From Secundilactobacillus paracollinoides DSM 15502 = JCM 11969 (GTDB lineage: Bacteria > Bacillota > Bacilli > Lactobacillales > Lactobacillaceae): a stretch of DNA of 35,284 bases. A model generated the notes under the pieces. The model had not been told where the DNA came from. It worked only from the letters and a program-made list of their open reading frames with translations, and did not search any database. Made by a program: the position numbers and the translations under genes. Position 1 is the first letter of the stretch; each line of letters opens with the position of its first letter. Shown in pieces: positions 25,836 through 35,126 of this stretch. Location of the stretch: positions 1-35,284 of the forward strand of contig NZ_BBAG01000036.1 in NCBI RefSeq assembly GCF_001311135.1, given 5' to 3'.

Positions 25836-26639
25836 ATGCGATTATTATTTATTGGTGACGTTGTGGGTGACCGCGGTGTTCACATGATTGAGACCTATTT
25901 ACCTCAGTTGAAACGGGATTACAAGCCACAGGCGACGATTGTGAACGGTGAGAATTCCACACCAGTTGGGCGGGGCATCAGTCAGGCAATATACAAGACG
26001 TTGCTTGCTAGCGGCGCCGACGTTGTCACCATGGGGAATCACACCTGGGATAACAAAGAAATTTTTGAATTTATTGACGGCACAACGAAATTAGTCCGGC
26101 CTGCCAACTATCCCGGCAAAGATGTGCCTGGCCGCGGGTGGACACAATTGAAGGTCAATCAAGCGACACTTGCTGTGATCAATCTTCAAGGACGGGTGTT
26201 CTTGCCACCATTGGATGATCCGTTTACGGCAGCTGATGCGTTAGTGACCGAAATTCGGAAAACGACCCCCATTATCTTTTTAGATTTTCATGCTGAAGCC
26301 ACGAGTGAAAAAACGCGCGATGGCGACCTATCTTCAGGGAAAGGTGTCCGCAGTTGTTGGGACGCACACCCACGTACAGACCACGGATGGTCAGATCTTA
26401 CCTGGTGGGACAGCATTTATGACGGATGCCGGGATGACTGGCCTGATAACGGCATTCTTGGCATGCAGTCAGAGGGTGTCATCAGTCGGTTCCTGACGCA
26501 ACGGCCAACGCGGTACGTTGTTGATGAAGATGAAAAAAGTATTTTATCAGGATGTGTGATCGATATTAATGATCAAAATGGCCAAGCAACAAAAATTAAG
26601 CCGATTTTGATCAGTGATGCGCATCCCTATTTTAATTAA
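25836..26639 (+). CDS. ymdB: Metallophosphoesterase YmdB (two compensating frameshifts)
   Basis: Calcineurin-like phosphodiesterase that hydrolyses 2',3'-cyclic nucleotides. In B. subtilis it affects biofilm formation and motility decisions. Metal ligands are visible in [24 protein letters not shown] and [11 protein letters not shown]. The open frame spans 267 residues, the right length, but 26309-26443 is read in the wrong frame. An extra A in the A-run at 26308-26313 shifts it, and a missing C near 26442/26443 (GGCCTGAT for GGCCCTGAT) restores it. The other frame across this segment gives the expected [13 protein letters not shown] and MTDAGMTG. The uncorrected product would lose two active-site histidines. 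It follows rny as in B. subtilis. AGAGGA precedes ATG 25836. Confidence 0.9.
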   Translation: MRLLFIGDVVGDRGVHMIETYLPQLKRDYKPQATIVNGENSTPVGRGISQAIYKTLLASGADVVTMGNHTWDNKEIFEFIDGTTKLVRPANYPGKDVPGRGWTQLKVNQATLAVINLQGRVFLPPLDDPFTAADALVTEIRKTTPIIFLDFHAEATSEKTRDGDLSSGKGVRSCWDAHPRTDHGWSDLTWWDSIYDGCRDDWPDNGILGMQSEGVISRFLTQRPTRYVVDEDEKSILSGCVIDINDQNGQATKIKPILISDAHPYFN

Positions 26640-26651
26640 GAGGTGAAGAGC

Positions 26652-29369
26652 TTGCCCTCAGCAGCAAAACAAACACCAATGATGGTGCAATATCAAGAAA
26701 TTAAAGACCAGTACCCGGATGCTTTTTTGTTTTACCGGATCGGTGACTTCTATGAACTATTTAACGATGATGCCATCAAAGGCTCGCAATTATTGGAATT
26801 AACGCTGACTTCTCGAAGTCACAACGCAAGTGCTGAAAATCAAATTCCAATGTGTGGCGTGCCTCACCGGGCAGCTCAAAACTACGTCGATATTTTAGTC
26901 GATAAGGCTATAAAGTGGCCATTTGTGAGCAGGTGGAAGATCCGAAACTCGCTGAAGGAATGGTGAAACGGGAAGTCATTCAACTGGTGACACCTGGTAC
27001 CCAGACCGACACTGGAATCGGTGATGCGAAACGCAATAACTACCTGACCGCGTTGACAAAGACTGCCACAGACTACGGGTTTGCCTATGCTGACCTGTCG
27101 ACGGGTGAACTTAAAGTGGCCAGTCTCAAAAACTTTGAAGCGGTTGTCAATGAAGTCATGAGTTTACAAACGAAGGAAATCGTTGTTGACCAAAGTGTTA
27201 CGGATGACGAACGTCAGCAAATCAGCCAGATTGGCATCCTGGTTTCTCATCAGGACGATGTGACGGAACAGTCGGAACTGAGCTACTTAACTCAGGATGT
27301 GACAGATGTGGCACAAAATGCTGTTTTAAAGCATCTGTTAACGTACATTGTGACCACGCAAAAGCGTAGTCTAGCGCATTTGCAGCGTGCGGTCGTCTAT
27401 CAACCATCTTATTTTTTAAAAATGGATCACTATTCCCAGCGAAATCTGGAGTTGACACAAAATATTCGCACCGGCAAGAAATCCGGCACGTTACTGTGGT
27501 TACTGGATGAAACGCGAACTGCCATGGGTGGTCGGTTGCTTAAACAGTGGCTTGACCGTCCGTTGGTGACGCGTGACGAGATCCTTGCTCGACAGCATAA
27601 AGTGGGGGCTTTGGTCACCCAATATTTTGAACGTCATAACCTGCAAGAGGAACTGACGAAGGTTTACGATCTGGAGCGGCTTGCTGGTCGGGTCGCTTTT
27701 GGGAGTGTAAACGGGCGTGACCTGATTCAGCTGAAAACGTCGCTGAACCAGATTCCTAAGATTCAACACGTTCTAGGGGAGTTTGAGGACGGCACGTTTG
27801 ACGATATTTTAAATAATTTGGATCCTAACGATGACGTTGCGGATGCCATCGAACAGGCTATTATCGAGGACCCGCCGATTTCTGTGACGGACGGCGGCAT
27901 TATCAAGGATGGATACGATGATCAGTTAGACACCTATCGTGAAGCCATGCATAACGGGAAACAATGGTTAGCAGAGATGGAGGCTTCGGAACGCCAGGCC
28001 ACCGGTATCAATAATTTAAAGATTGGCTATAACCGGGTGTTTGGCTACTACATCGAAGTGACGAAGGTCAATCTTAGCAAGCTGCCGGAGGGGCGCTATG
28101 AACGCAAACAGACCCTGACCAATTCAGAGCGGTTTACTACGCCGGAACTGAAGGAAAAGGAACGGCTGATTTTGGAAGCTGAGGAAAAATCAACTGACCT
28201 TGAGTACCAACTGTTTGTTAAATTGCGCGAAATGGTCAAGCAAAATATTCAACGCATCCAGACGTTAGCGCACGCGGTGGCGGAACTAGATGTGCTGCAA
28301 AGTTTTGCGGACGTCAGTGAAAAATACCGCTTCGTTGCCCCAACACTGACCAAGGGTGGCCATCAACTTCGAATTATTGAGGGTCGGCACCCGGTCGTTG
28401 AAAAGGTGTTAGGGCGGCAAAAATACGTCCCAAACGATATTTTGATGGATGATCAAACGACCATTCTGCTGATTACTGGTCCCAACATGTCTGGAAGAGT
28501 ACTTACATGCGACAGCTAGCATTAACTGTGATTCTTGCGCAGATGGGGTGTTTTGTCCCCGCTAAGAGTGCCACAATGCCAATTTTTGACCAGATTTTCA
28601 CCAGAATTGGGGCAGCAGATGACCTGATCTCCGGTGAAAGTACGTTCATGGTCGAAATGAAGGAAGCTAATGAAGCACTTGCGAACGCGTCCGCTAATTC
28701 GCTGATCCTCTTTGACGAGATTGGACGCGGGACGGCGACCTATGACGGGATGGCATTGGCGCAGGCGATTATTGAGTTTGTGCATAATCGGGTTCACGCC
28801 AAAACGCTCTTTTCGACTCATTACCACGAATTAACGGTTTTGGAAGAGAGTTTGCCAGAGTTGAAAAACGTGCACGTTGGCGCGGTTGAAAAAGATGGCG
28901 AATTAGTCTTCCTGCACCAGATGCAAAATGGTCCTGCTGATAAGTCTTACGGGATCCATGTAGCGAAACTTGCTGGGTTGCCTGATAGTTTGCTGACGCG
29001 AGCAGACCAGATTTTGACCCGGTTAGAGACTAAGGATGATCAGGATAAGCCCATCGTTGCCGCAACTTCAAGCGAGGCACAGTCGGTGGAGGATGTCCCG
29101 GCTGAAACGGTCGAAGAGCAGAAAAGAACAACTGTTCGGGAATCGGAAAATGAGCCCTTACACCTGAAATTGATGATGGCGAGGATACACAACTGTCACT
29201 CTTTGGGACGCCTGAACCAACGAAGAAGCGTACTGAAGCTGATCAGTTGCTAAAACAGCTCAAGTCGCTTAATCTAATGGCACTAACGCCAATGGAAGTC
29301 ATGAATCAAGTTACAAGTGGCAGCAACAAGCCACCAAGAAAAAATAGAAACGGTACGATGAGAAGGTGA
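26652..29369 (+). CDS. mutS: DNA mismatch repair protein MutS (three frameshifts in this sequence)
   Basis: Mismatch-recognition ATPase. The mismatch-binding Phe-x-Glu motif is in [13 protein letters not shown]. The clamp and lever domains span the middle. The ATPase has Walker A GPNMSGKST, Walker [12 protein letters not shown] and the THYHEL motif. Single bases are missing near 26906/26907 (AAGGC for AAGGGC), 28495/28496 (GGAAGAGT for GGAAAGAGT, inside Walker A) and 29163/29164 (CACCTGAA for CACCCTGAA). Restored, the protein has 906 residues and ends ...[11 protein letters not shown] 26652 is preferred over GTG 26643 because GAGGTGA lies 5-6 nt upstream and family members begin near this point. 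The mutL ribosome site overlaps its end. Sequencing error is favoured. Confidence 0.92.
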
Positions 29370-29373
29370 GAGA

Positions 29374-31429
29374 ATGCCGCAAATTCACGAATTATCATCA
29401 ACACTAGCGGATCAGATCGCAGCTGGTGAAGTTATCGAGCGGCCGGCATCAGTTGTCAAAGAATTAGTTGAAAACGCAATTGACGCGGGTAGTCACGAAA
29501 TCGATATCATTGTTGAAGAGGCTGGGTTAAAACAAATCCAGGTGATCGATGATGGCAGCGGCATTGCCAATGATGAGGTGACGCTGGCATTCAAACGACA
29601 CGCCACCAGCAAAATAACGGATCGTAAGGATCTTTTCCGCGTTCACTCGTTGGGGTTTCGTGGTGAGGCGCTGCCAAGTATTGCGTCGGTTGCTGACGTT
29701 GTGATGGTCACGTCCACCGGCGGCGAAGGCACTGAGATCCACATCAGCGGTGGTCAAACGAAGACCCAAAAGCCCGCAGAGGCGCGCCGGGGGACGGACA
29801 TCACAGTGACGGACCTGTTCTTTAACGTGCCAGCCCGATTGAAGTATTTAAAATCGTTGAATACAGAACTGGCTAAGATCGTTGATATCGTTAATCGATT
29901 GGCATTTGGCCACCCGGACATTTCATTTTCACTTGCGAATAACGGGCGTGAAATGATGCGGACGGCGGGTCGCGGCGACCTTCTGCAGGTCATCGGCAAC
30001 GTCTATGGCCTTAACAAGGCGAATAAGATGTTGGCCATCAAGGGCAAGGATGCTGATTTTAAAGTTAGCGGTTACGTGTCCCTGCCAGAACTGACGCGGG
30101 CGAACCGGGCCTACATGTCAGTACTATTGAACGGCAGGTACATTAAAAACTATGCCCTAACAAAAGCCATCATTGCCGGCTACGGATCGAAATTAATGGT
30201 CGGTCGCTATCCTTTGGCCGTGGTTAACATTGAAATGGATCCGTTACTCGTTGATGTTAACGTTCACCCAACGAAGCAGGAAGTCCGTATCAGTAAGGAA
30301 CCGCAGCTCTCTGAAGTGATTAGCGAGGCGATTCGTCGGCAGCTTGCGAATCAGAATTTGATTCCGGATGCGTTAAGTAATCTTCAAGGTAGCGATGAAC
30401 CGCAGCTCGACACGCAAAAATTAGCTGGTGACTTGGAAGCTATTTCGCGGGCCAATGCTAATTTAGTGACACGTCAGTCGCAACCTGAGGCCCCGAAGAA
30501 TCCGTTATGGTCTGCCGGACTGACCGTGAGCGCGGCACCGGAGACTCAATTACCAGTACCGGAAGATCGCACGGCGTCGGCTGCCCCACAACCACCAGAA
30601 TTTGATGCTGATGATGGCACAGTCGATCCCATTATGATCACCGATAAGGCGCAATTGCAGTCTGACACGCTGGCTGATTTTGATCAGAAGTATCAAAACA
30701 CAAGTGCCGGCCCGTTTACTTTAGAAACGACATCAGGATCTGAGCGCACTACGGATGACGAGGCACCTTCAGCACAACCGGCAAACGAAACGGATCTGTT
30801 TTCTGAGCGAAAGGAACGGTTCCCTGAATTGACCTATATTGGCCAATACCATGGGACGTATTTATTGGCACAGTCACCTGATGGCTCTACATCATGGATC
30901 AACATGCTGCTCAGGAACGGGTCAATTATGAGTATTACCGCAAGGCCATCGGGGAGGTTGCCGATGATCAGCAGCGGTTGCTGGTGCCCATTGTGTTAGA
31001 CTACGCCACTTCAGACATGTTGAAAATTATGGACCAAGTGGACATGTTAGCGAGTGTGGGTCTGCATCTAGAACAATTCGGACCAAACAGCATCATTGTG
31101 CGGCAACACCCGACTTGGTTTAAGGCAGGTCAGGAGTCCGATACGATCAAAGAAATGATCGACTGGGTGCTTCGAGATGGTCATTTAACGGTTGCCCAAT
31201 TCCGCGAAAAGACGGCTATTATGATGAGCTGTAAGCGGGCAATTAAGGCGAACCACCACTTGGACGACCAACAGGCAAATGCCTTAATGGTGCATCTAAA
31301 GTCAGCAGAAAACCCGTTTAACTGCCCCCACGCCGGCCAGTGTTGATTCATTTTACCGACACAGACATGGAAAGAATGTTCAAACGCATTCAAGATTCGC
31401 ATACGTCGCAAAGGGCGGATGAGGCCTAG
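29374..31429 (+). CDS. mutL: DNA mismatch repair protein MutL (two frameshifts in this sequence)
   Basis: GHKL ATPase that couples MutS to strand incision. N-terminal motifs are ENAIDAG, DDGSGI and [10 protein letters not shown] variable acidic linker follows (about residues 340-480). The C-terminal endonuclease metal site is [12 protein letters not shown], an exact DQHA-x2-E-x4-E match. One base is missing near 30885 (GGCTCTAC for GGC-CTC-TAC or similar), directly before that motif. Another is missing near 31332 (CACGCCGG for CACGGCCGG), before the C-terminal [17 protein letters not shown]. Restored length is 685 residues. ATG 29374 lies 4 bp after the mutS stop. The stop TAG at 31427-31429 forms the first bases of a hairpin repeat. 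Confidence 0.92.
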
Positions 31430-31590
31430 AGTGTGGAGCAAGGCGGTTAAGGGGCAGAATGTAACGGACTCTGGCAGAAATGCCCGAACTTGGCATTTTT
31501 GCAGAGTCCGTTACATGGCCGCCCCTTGCCTTGCGGAACATGTTTCGGCACAGAGGCCAAGCAAGCCAGCAGCCATACGCATTCGGCTGA
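31427..31590 (+). repeat. Dispersed hairpin element, full copy (after mutL)
   Basis: GCAAGGC/GCCTTGC (31438-31444 with 31528-31534), AGGGGC/GCCCCT (31450-31455 with 31521-31526) and a 14-bp stem TGTAACGGACTCTG (31460-31473) with 31502-31515. AAATGCC/GGCATTT closes the top. TAGAGTGTGGAG at its left end contains the mutL stop codon. The tail CCAAGCAAGCCAGCAGCCAT follows. Confidence 0.86.
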
Positions 31591-31715
31591 TAAAACACGC
31601 GGTCCGGTTCTGACTTTTTGGTCAGCGTCCGTTACACGTTAGCCTTGCGGAACACGTTTCGACACGGAGGCCAAGCAAGCCAGCAGCCATACCCACCCAG
31701 CTGATAAGTCCGAAT
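31591..31715 (+). repeat. Partial tandem copy of the hairpin element
   Basis: This repeats the right half and tail of the preceding copy (TCCGTTACA, CCTTGCGGAACA, GTTTCG, CCAAGCAAGCCAGCAGCCAT, CAGCTGATAA) but has no matching left arm. A small CTGAC/GTCAG hairpin is present instead. From here to 31796 there is no gene. Confidence 0.75.
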
Positions 31716-31796
31716 CGACTTTCCATTCAGACGCTGCGATAAGGTAACCTGCTACTTTATGACTCAATAAAACATAATTAGACAGTGTTATCTCAA

Positions 31797-31855
31797 AACA
31801 CCCCCCTAAAGCCACAGATGTTTCACCATCCACGGCCTTAGGGGGGTGTTTATAT
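31797..31855. terminator. Terminator-like hairpin with C6/G6 stem
   Basis: AACACCCCCCTAA (31797-31809) pairs with TTAGGGGGGTGTT (31838-31850), with inner GGCC-type pairing and a long loop. A-runs and T-runs flank it. It probably ends mutL transcription. Confidence 0.75.
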
Positions 31856-31958
31856 CACCATTTTCCCAATGCGAACAACGCGACAGGTTGCGGTTTCTGA
31901 GACAGTCTTAAAAAAATCCCTCGTTTTACAAGAATTTCGTGCGCATGGGGCGATTCTT

Positions 31959-31967
31959 TGGTAAAAT
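31959..31967 (+). promoter_or_regulatory. Candidate ykuJ promoter
   Basis: TGG-TAAAAT is an extended -10 about 36 bp before the ykuJ start. No convincing -35 is present. Confidence 0.4.
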
Positions 31968-32002
31968 TAGAGTGTCAATTTGAAATCGGAAAGGGGATTC
32001 TC

Positions 32003-32239
32003 ATGGAGGAATCACAATTAATCGGAATCATTAATCGACTGAAAGCAATGCAGGAAGATGCTGGTGACGAACCACAACCACGGCGCTTCGAAGTTAACGG
32101 TGTTGAACAGGCTCAGGTGACGTATCATTCCGAAACGAAAACGTACACGTTGGATGAATATCAGGGCAAGGAACATTTTGAGTTTGATAACATTGATTTA
32201 GTAGCAATTGAATTGTTTGAGTTACTGACCAATAATTAA
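32003..32239 (+). CDS. ykuJ: YkuJ-family small protein (DUF1797)
   Basis: Short protein of 78 residues matching the B. subtilis YkuJ family in length and in pattern: SQLIGIINRLKAMQ at the start, RRFEVNGVEQAQV in the middle, FDNIDLVAIELFELL at the end. Its function is unknown. The start is ATG 32003, with AAAGGGG 6 nt upstream; the in-frame codon at 31958 lies in the promoter. It is monocistronic, with its own promoter and terminator. It is acidic, with no signal peptide or membrane segment, so it is presumably cytoplasmic. Confidence 0.85.
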   Translation: MEESQLIGIINRLKAMQEDAGDEPQPRRFEVNGVEQAQVTYHSETKTYTLDEYQGKEHFEFDNIDLVAIELFELLTNN

Positions 32240-32241
32240 CG

Positions 32242-32271
32242 AAAAACTATGGGCAACCATAGTTTTTGTTT
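32242..32271 (+). terminator. Terminator after ykuJ
   Basis: AAAAACTATGG (32242-32252), loop GCAA, CCATAGTTTTT (32257-32267), then TG and T-rich sequence. Confidence 0.88.
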
Positions 32272-32345
32272 TATCATTTTCATTACTTATATGTATCAGT
32301 TTCGTTAATGAGTTGTGAAGTTTTTTCAAAGAAGTTAGCGTGAAA

Positions 32346-32373
32346 TTGCTATTTCGGTAAGATTAGATATAAT
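32346..32373 (+). promoter_or_regulatory. ltaS promoter
   Basis: TTGCTA (32346-32351), a 16-bp spacer and TATAAT (32368-32373). Confidence 0.65.
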
Positions 32374-32408
32374 GGCATTTGTTAACTCTAACGTGGAGGC
32401 ATTGGATT

Positions 32409-34462
32409 ATGTCGGGAAAGATCAAGGGGTCAACGAATAAGCTGAATACGGTGTTTGGGTTCTACTTATTAGTTGTCCTATTATTTTGTGTGAAGACGTA
32501 TATCGCCTATCAGACAGAATTTACATTGGGGGCCAAGGGGAGCGTGCAGCAGTTCCTGTTGGCGATTAACCCCATACCTGCTGCACTGCTGTTATTTGGC
32601 ATCGCACTTTATTTCCGGGGACGATTAGTTTACTGGTTAATGATTGTTATTGACCTGATTCAGTCAATTTGGATCTTTGCGAACATCATTTACTATCGTG
32701 AATTTTCTGATTTCCTAACTTTTAGTGTGATCAAAGGCTCTGGGGACGTGCAAAACAACCTTGGGAAGAGTATTGGTCAGATTATTAGACCAACGGATTT
32801 CCTGGTATTCTTGGATATTATCGTGTTAGTTGTCCTATTACTGACACACGTGATCCGAGTTGATGTTCGGCCATTTAAACGCCGGTATGCGCTAGTCTTA
32901 TCCGTGCTCGCCTTTTCGTTAATGGGTGCTGAATACGGGATGGCCAATGCGGACCGTTCCGGGTTATTGACCAGAACATTTGACAATAATTACATTGTGA
33001 AGTACTTAGGGTTAAACGAATATGCGGCGTTTAATGCGTATCAAACGCAAAAGGAAAGTGCGACGCGAGCACACGCAAATGCCAGTGATCTCACGAGTGT
33101 TAAGAAATTCGTGAACCGTAACCGAGTGAGTCCGAATGTGAAGTATTACGGGCAGGCTAAGGGTAAAAACGTCATTATCATTCATTTGGAAAGTTTCCAG
33201 CAATTCTTGATCAATTATAAGGTGGATGGTAAGGAAGTTACCCCTAACTTAAACAAGTTCTATAAGAACAAAAATACCCTGAGTTTTGACAATTTCTACA
33301 ACCAGGTTGCCCAAGGGAAGACCTCAGATGCAGAAATGATGCTTGAAAACTCGTTGTATGGGTTGCCTCAAGGGTCAGCGATGACCACCTATGGGACGCA
33401 GAACACGTTCCAAGCTGCACCAGCGATCTTAAGCCAAAAGGGGTATACCACGCTGCATTCCATGGGGATGTGCCAAGTTTCTGGAACCGAGATAATACCT
33501 ATAAATCGTGGGGGTATGAATATTTCTTTAGTTCTAGTTACTATAAAACGAAACCTGATTATTCAGTTGGCTATGGGTTAAAGGATAAGATCTTCTTTAA
33601 GCAGGCGTCACAGTACCTCGATCAGTTACCACAACCGTTTTATGCGAAGCTGATTACGCTGACGAACCACTACCCGTATGAATTGGATAAGCAAAATACC
33701 GATTTCCCAGCTACCAAGACTGGTGATAAGACGGTTGATCCCTATGTGCAAACGGCGCACTACCTAGATGAAGCATTTGGTGAATTTTTGACGTACCTCA
33801 AGACTTCGGGATTGTACAAAAACAGTGTCATTATGCTCTATGGAGATCATTATGGGATATCGGATAACCACCGGGCTGCGATTGCACAGCTGTTAGGCAA
33901 AAAGAGCGTGAATGAGTACGATCTGGCGCAGTTCCAGAAAGTACCATTAATGATTCATTCTGCCGGCCTTAAAGGTGGTATCGACCACACGTATGGTGGC
34001 GAGATCGATGTCTTACCTACGTTGATGGATCTGTTAGGCGTTAAGGACAACAATACGATTCAGTTCGGGCAAGATCTTCTGTCGAACAAGCGGAATCAAG
34101 TTGTTGCTTTCCGTGATGGGGACTTTGTCACACCGAAGTATACCAAGGTTGGCAGTACCGTCTATCAAACGTCGACGGGAAAGAAACTTACGTTGACGAG
34201 TCAGCAAAAGAAACAGATTACTAAATTGCAAAACTATGTGACGACGGAACTCTCGTTGTCTGATCGGGTCATCGAAGGGGATCTCTTACGGTTCTATACG
34301 CCAAAAGGGTTCACTAAGGTGAATAAGAAAGACTATAACTACAAGTACATCAATGGAATGGCTAAGTTGAAGGCTGCTGAAAAGAAGTATCCAACTAGCG
34401 TGCTTGCTAAACGCAATGGCAAGGCAGTTCCATATAAGACGGATGCACCTGAGTTGAAGTAA
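32409..34462 (+). CDS. ltaS: Lipoteichoic acid synthase LtaS family (one frameshift in this sequence)
   Basis: Membrane phosphoglycerol transferase that polymerises glycerol phosphate from phosphatidylglycerol onto the lipoteichoic acid anchor. About five membrane segments occupy residues 15-180. The extracellular sulfatase-like domain begins near KNVIIIHLESFQ, with Glu261 as a metal ligand. The catalytic Thr is Thr305 in QGKTSDAE, and YGDHYG is the later metal site. One base, probably C, is missing near 33460/33461, where HGDVPSFWNRDNTYKSWGYE should be read; the first frame stops at 33581. Restored length is 684 residues, normal for LtaS. ATG 32409 has GGAGG about 10 nt upstream. Some family members are LTA primases; I cannot separate these from sequence alone. 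Confidence 0.9.
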
Positions 34463-34483
34463 CTGTGGCAACACAGTTGGTGA

Positions 34484-34522
34484 AAAACTGGCTACCTCTA
34501 TAAGAAGGTAGCCAGTTTTTTT
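34484..34522 (+). terminator. Terminator after ltaS
   Basis: AAAAACTGGCTACCT (34484-34498) pairs with AGGTAGCCAGTTTTT (34506-34520), followed by more T. A smaller hairpin AACTGTG-GCAA-CACAGTT directly precedes it at 34461-34478. Confidence 0.93.
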
Positions 34523-34786
34523 GCGGTCTGGTTGTGGCTAACTTTGGCCAGAAGTTTCAGGACTAAACAGGTTGAGTTTAAATTTGTAGCTAGCACGAGT
34601 AAAGCGTGACTAGGCAGACTTACTTAGTTCGTGTGGGCTTTCATGTCATTAAAGCTAGTAATGGTTGAGAGGCGATAAAATTACGTATAGCGGGGTGTAC
34701 CTGTGGCAATCTCGATCGTTACTAGTTGCTTATTAAAGTCAGAATGAAATTATTGAGGCAAATTCTCAAAAAAGTTGTAAACAGGC

Positions 34787-34815
34787 TTGACCTGAATGGA
34801 ATTAGTTGATAAGAT
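34787..34815 (+). promoter_or_regulatory. rRNA operon promoter, first (distal)
   Basis: TTGACC (34787-34792), a 17-bp spacer and TAAGAT (34810-34815). The stretch 34530-34786 before it holds no gene that I can support. Confidence 0.55.
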
Positions 34816-34850
34816 AATATGCGTTGTTGAAAAACAGCAAGCGAGAGCTC

Positions 34851-34911
34851 GAATAATTATTCAACAGATTCATTGAATTAGTCGTTGACAAGTTATGTGA
34901 GTTGGTAGTAA
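34851..34911 (+). promoter_or_regulatory. rRNA operon promoter, second (uncertain -10)
   Basis: TTGACA (34885-34890) is perfect, but the best -10 (TAGTAA, 34906-34911) has a 15-bp spacer. The palindrome GAATAATTATTC (34851-34862) and ATTCATTGAAT lie upstream. Confidence 0.4.
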
Positions 34912-34930
34912 GCTGTTCTAGTCGGACAAG

Positions 34931-34988
34931 TTTGAATTAATAAATATTCAAAACGTTGCTTGACAGATATGACAGCATTTGCTAAACT
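34931..34988 (+). promoter_or_regulatory. rRNA operon promoter, third, with palindromic AT-rich upstream element
   Basis: TTGACA (34960-34965), a 17-bp spacer and TAAACT (34983-34988). TTTGAAT...ATTCAAA (34931-34952) ends 7 nt before the -35. Confidence 0.75.
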
Positions 34989-35060
34989 AATAAAGTTCGT
35001 TGCTGATATAGCAAGGATTTAGTTAGCAAATTGCAGATTGGTTTTAATTGGAAATGTGAA

Positions 35061-35119
35061 TTTGAATTAAATAATTATTCAAATTCATGGTTGACACGTT
35101 AAAATCGAGATGCTATAAT
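35061..35119 (+). promoter_or_regulatory. rRNA operon promoter, fourth (proximal), with palindromic AT-rich upstream element
   Basis: TTGACA (35091-35096), a 17-bp spacer and TATAAT (35114-35119), consensus at both hexamers. TTTGAAT...ATTCAAA (35061-35083) again ends 7 nt before the -35. Confidence 0.85.
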
Positions 35120-35126
35120 GATTAAG

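Noticed and set aside
26290..26496. 68-codon ORF inside ymdB
   Set aside because: It is the true ymdB frame exposed by two compensating indels, not a separate gene.
28507..29253. Separate C-terminal MutS gene (split MutS)
   Set aside because: The fragments join at single-base gaps inside conserved motifs (Walker A), so this is one frameshifted gene.
6883..31715. CRISPR array from the repeated units
   Set aside because: The units are kilobases apart, about 115 bp long, palindromic and in both orientations. There are no regular spacers and no cas genes.
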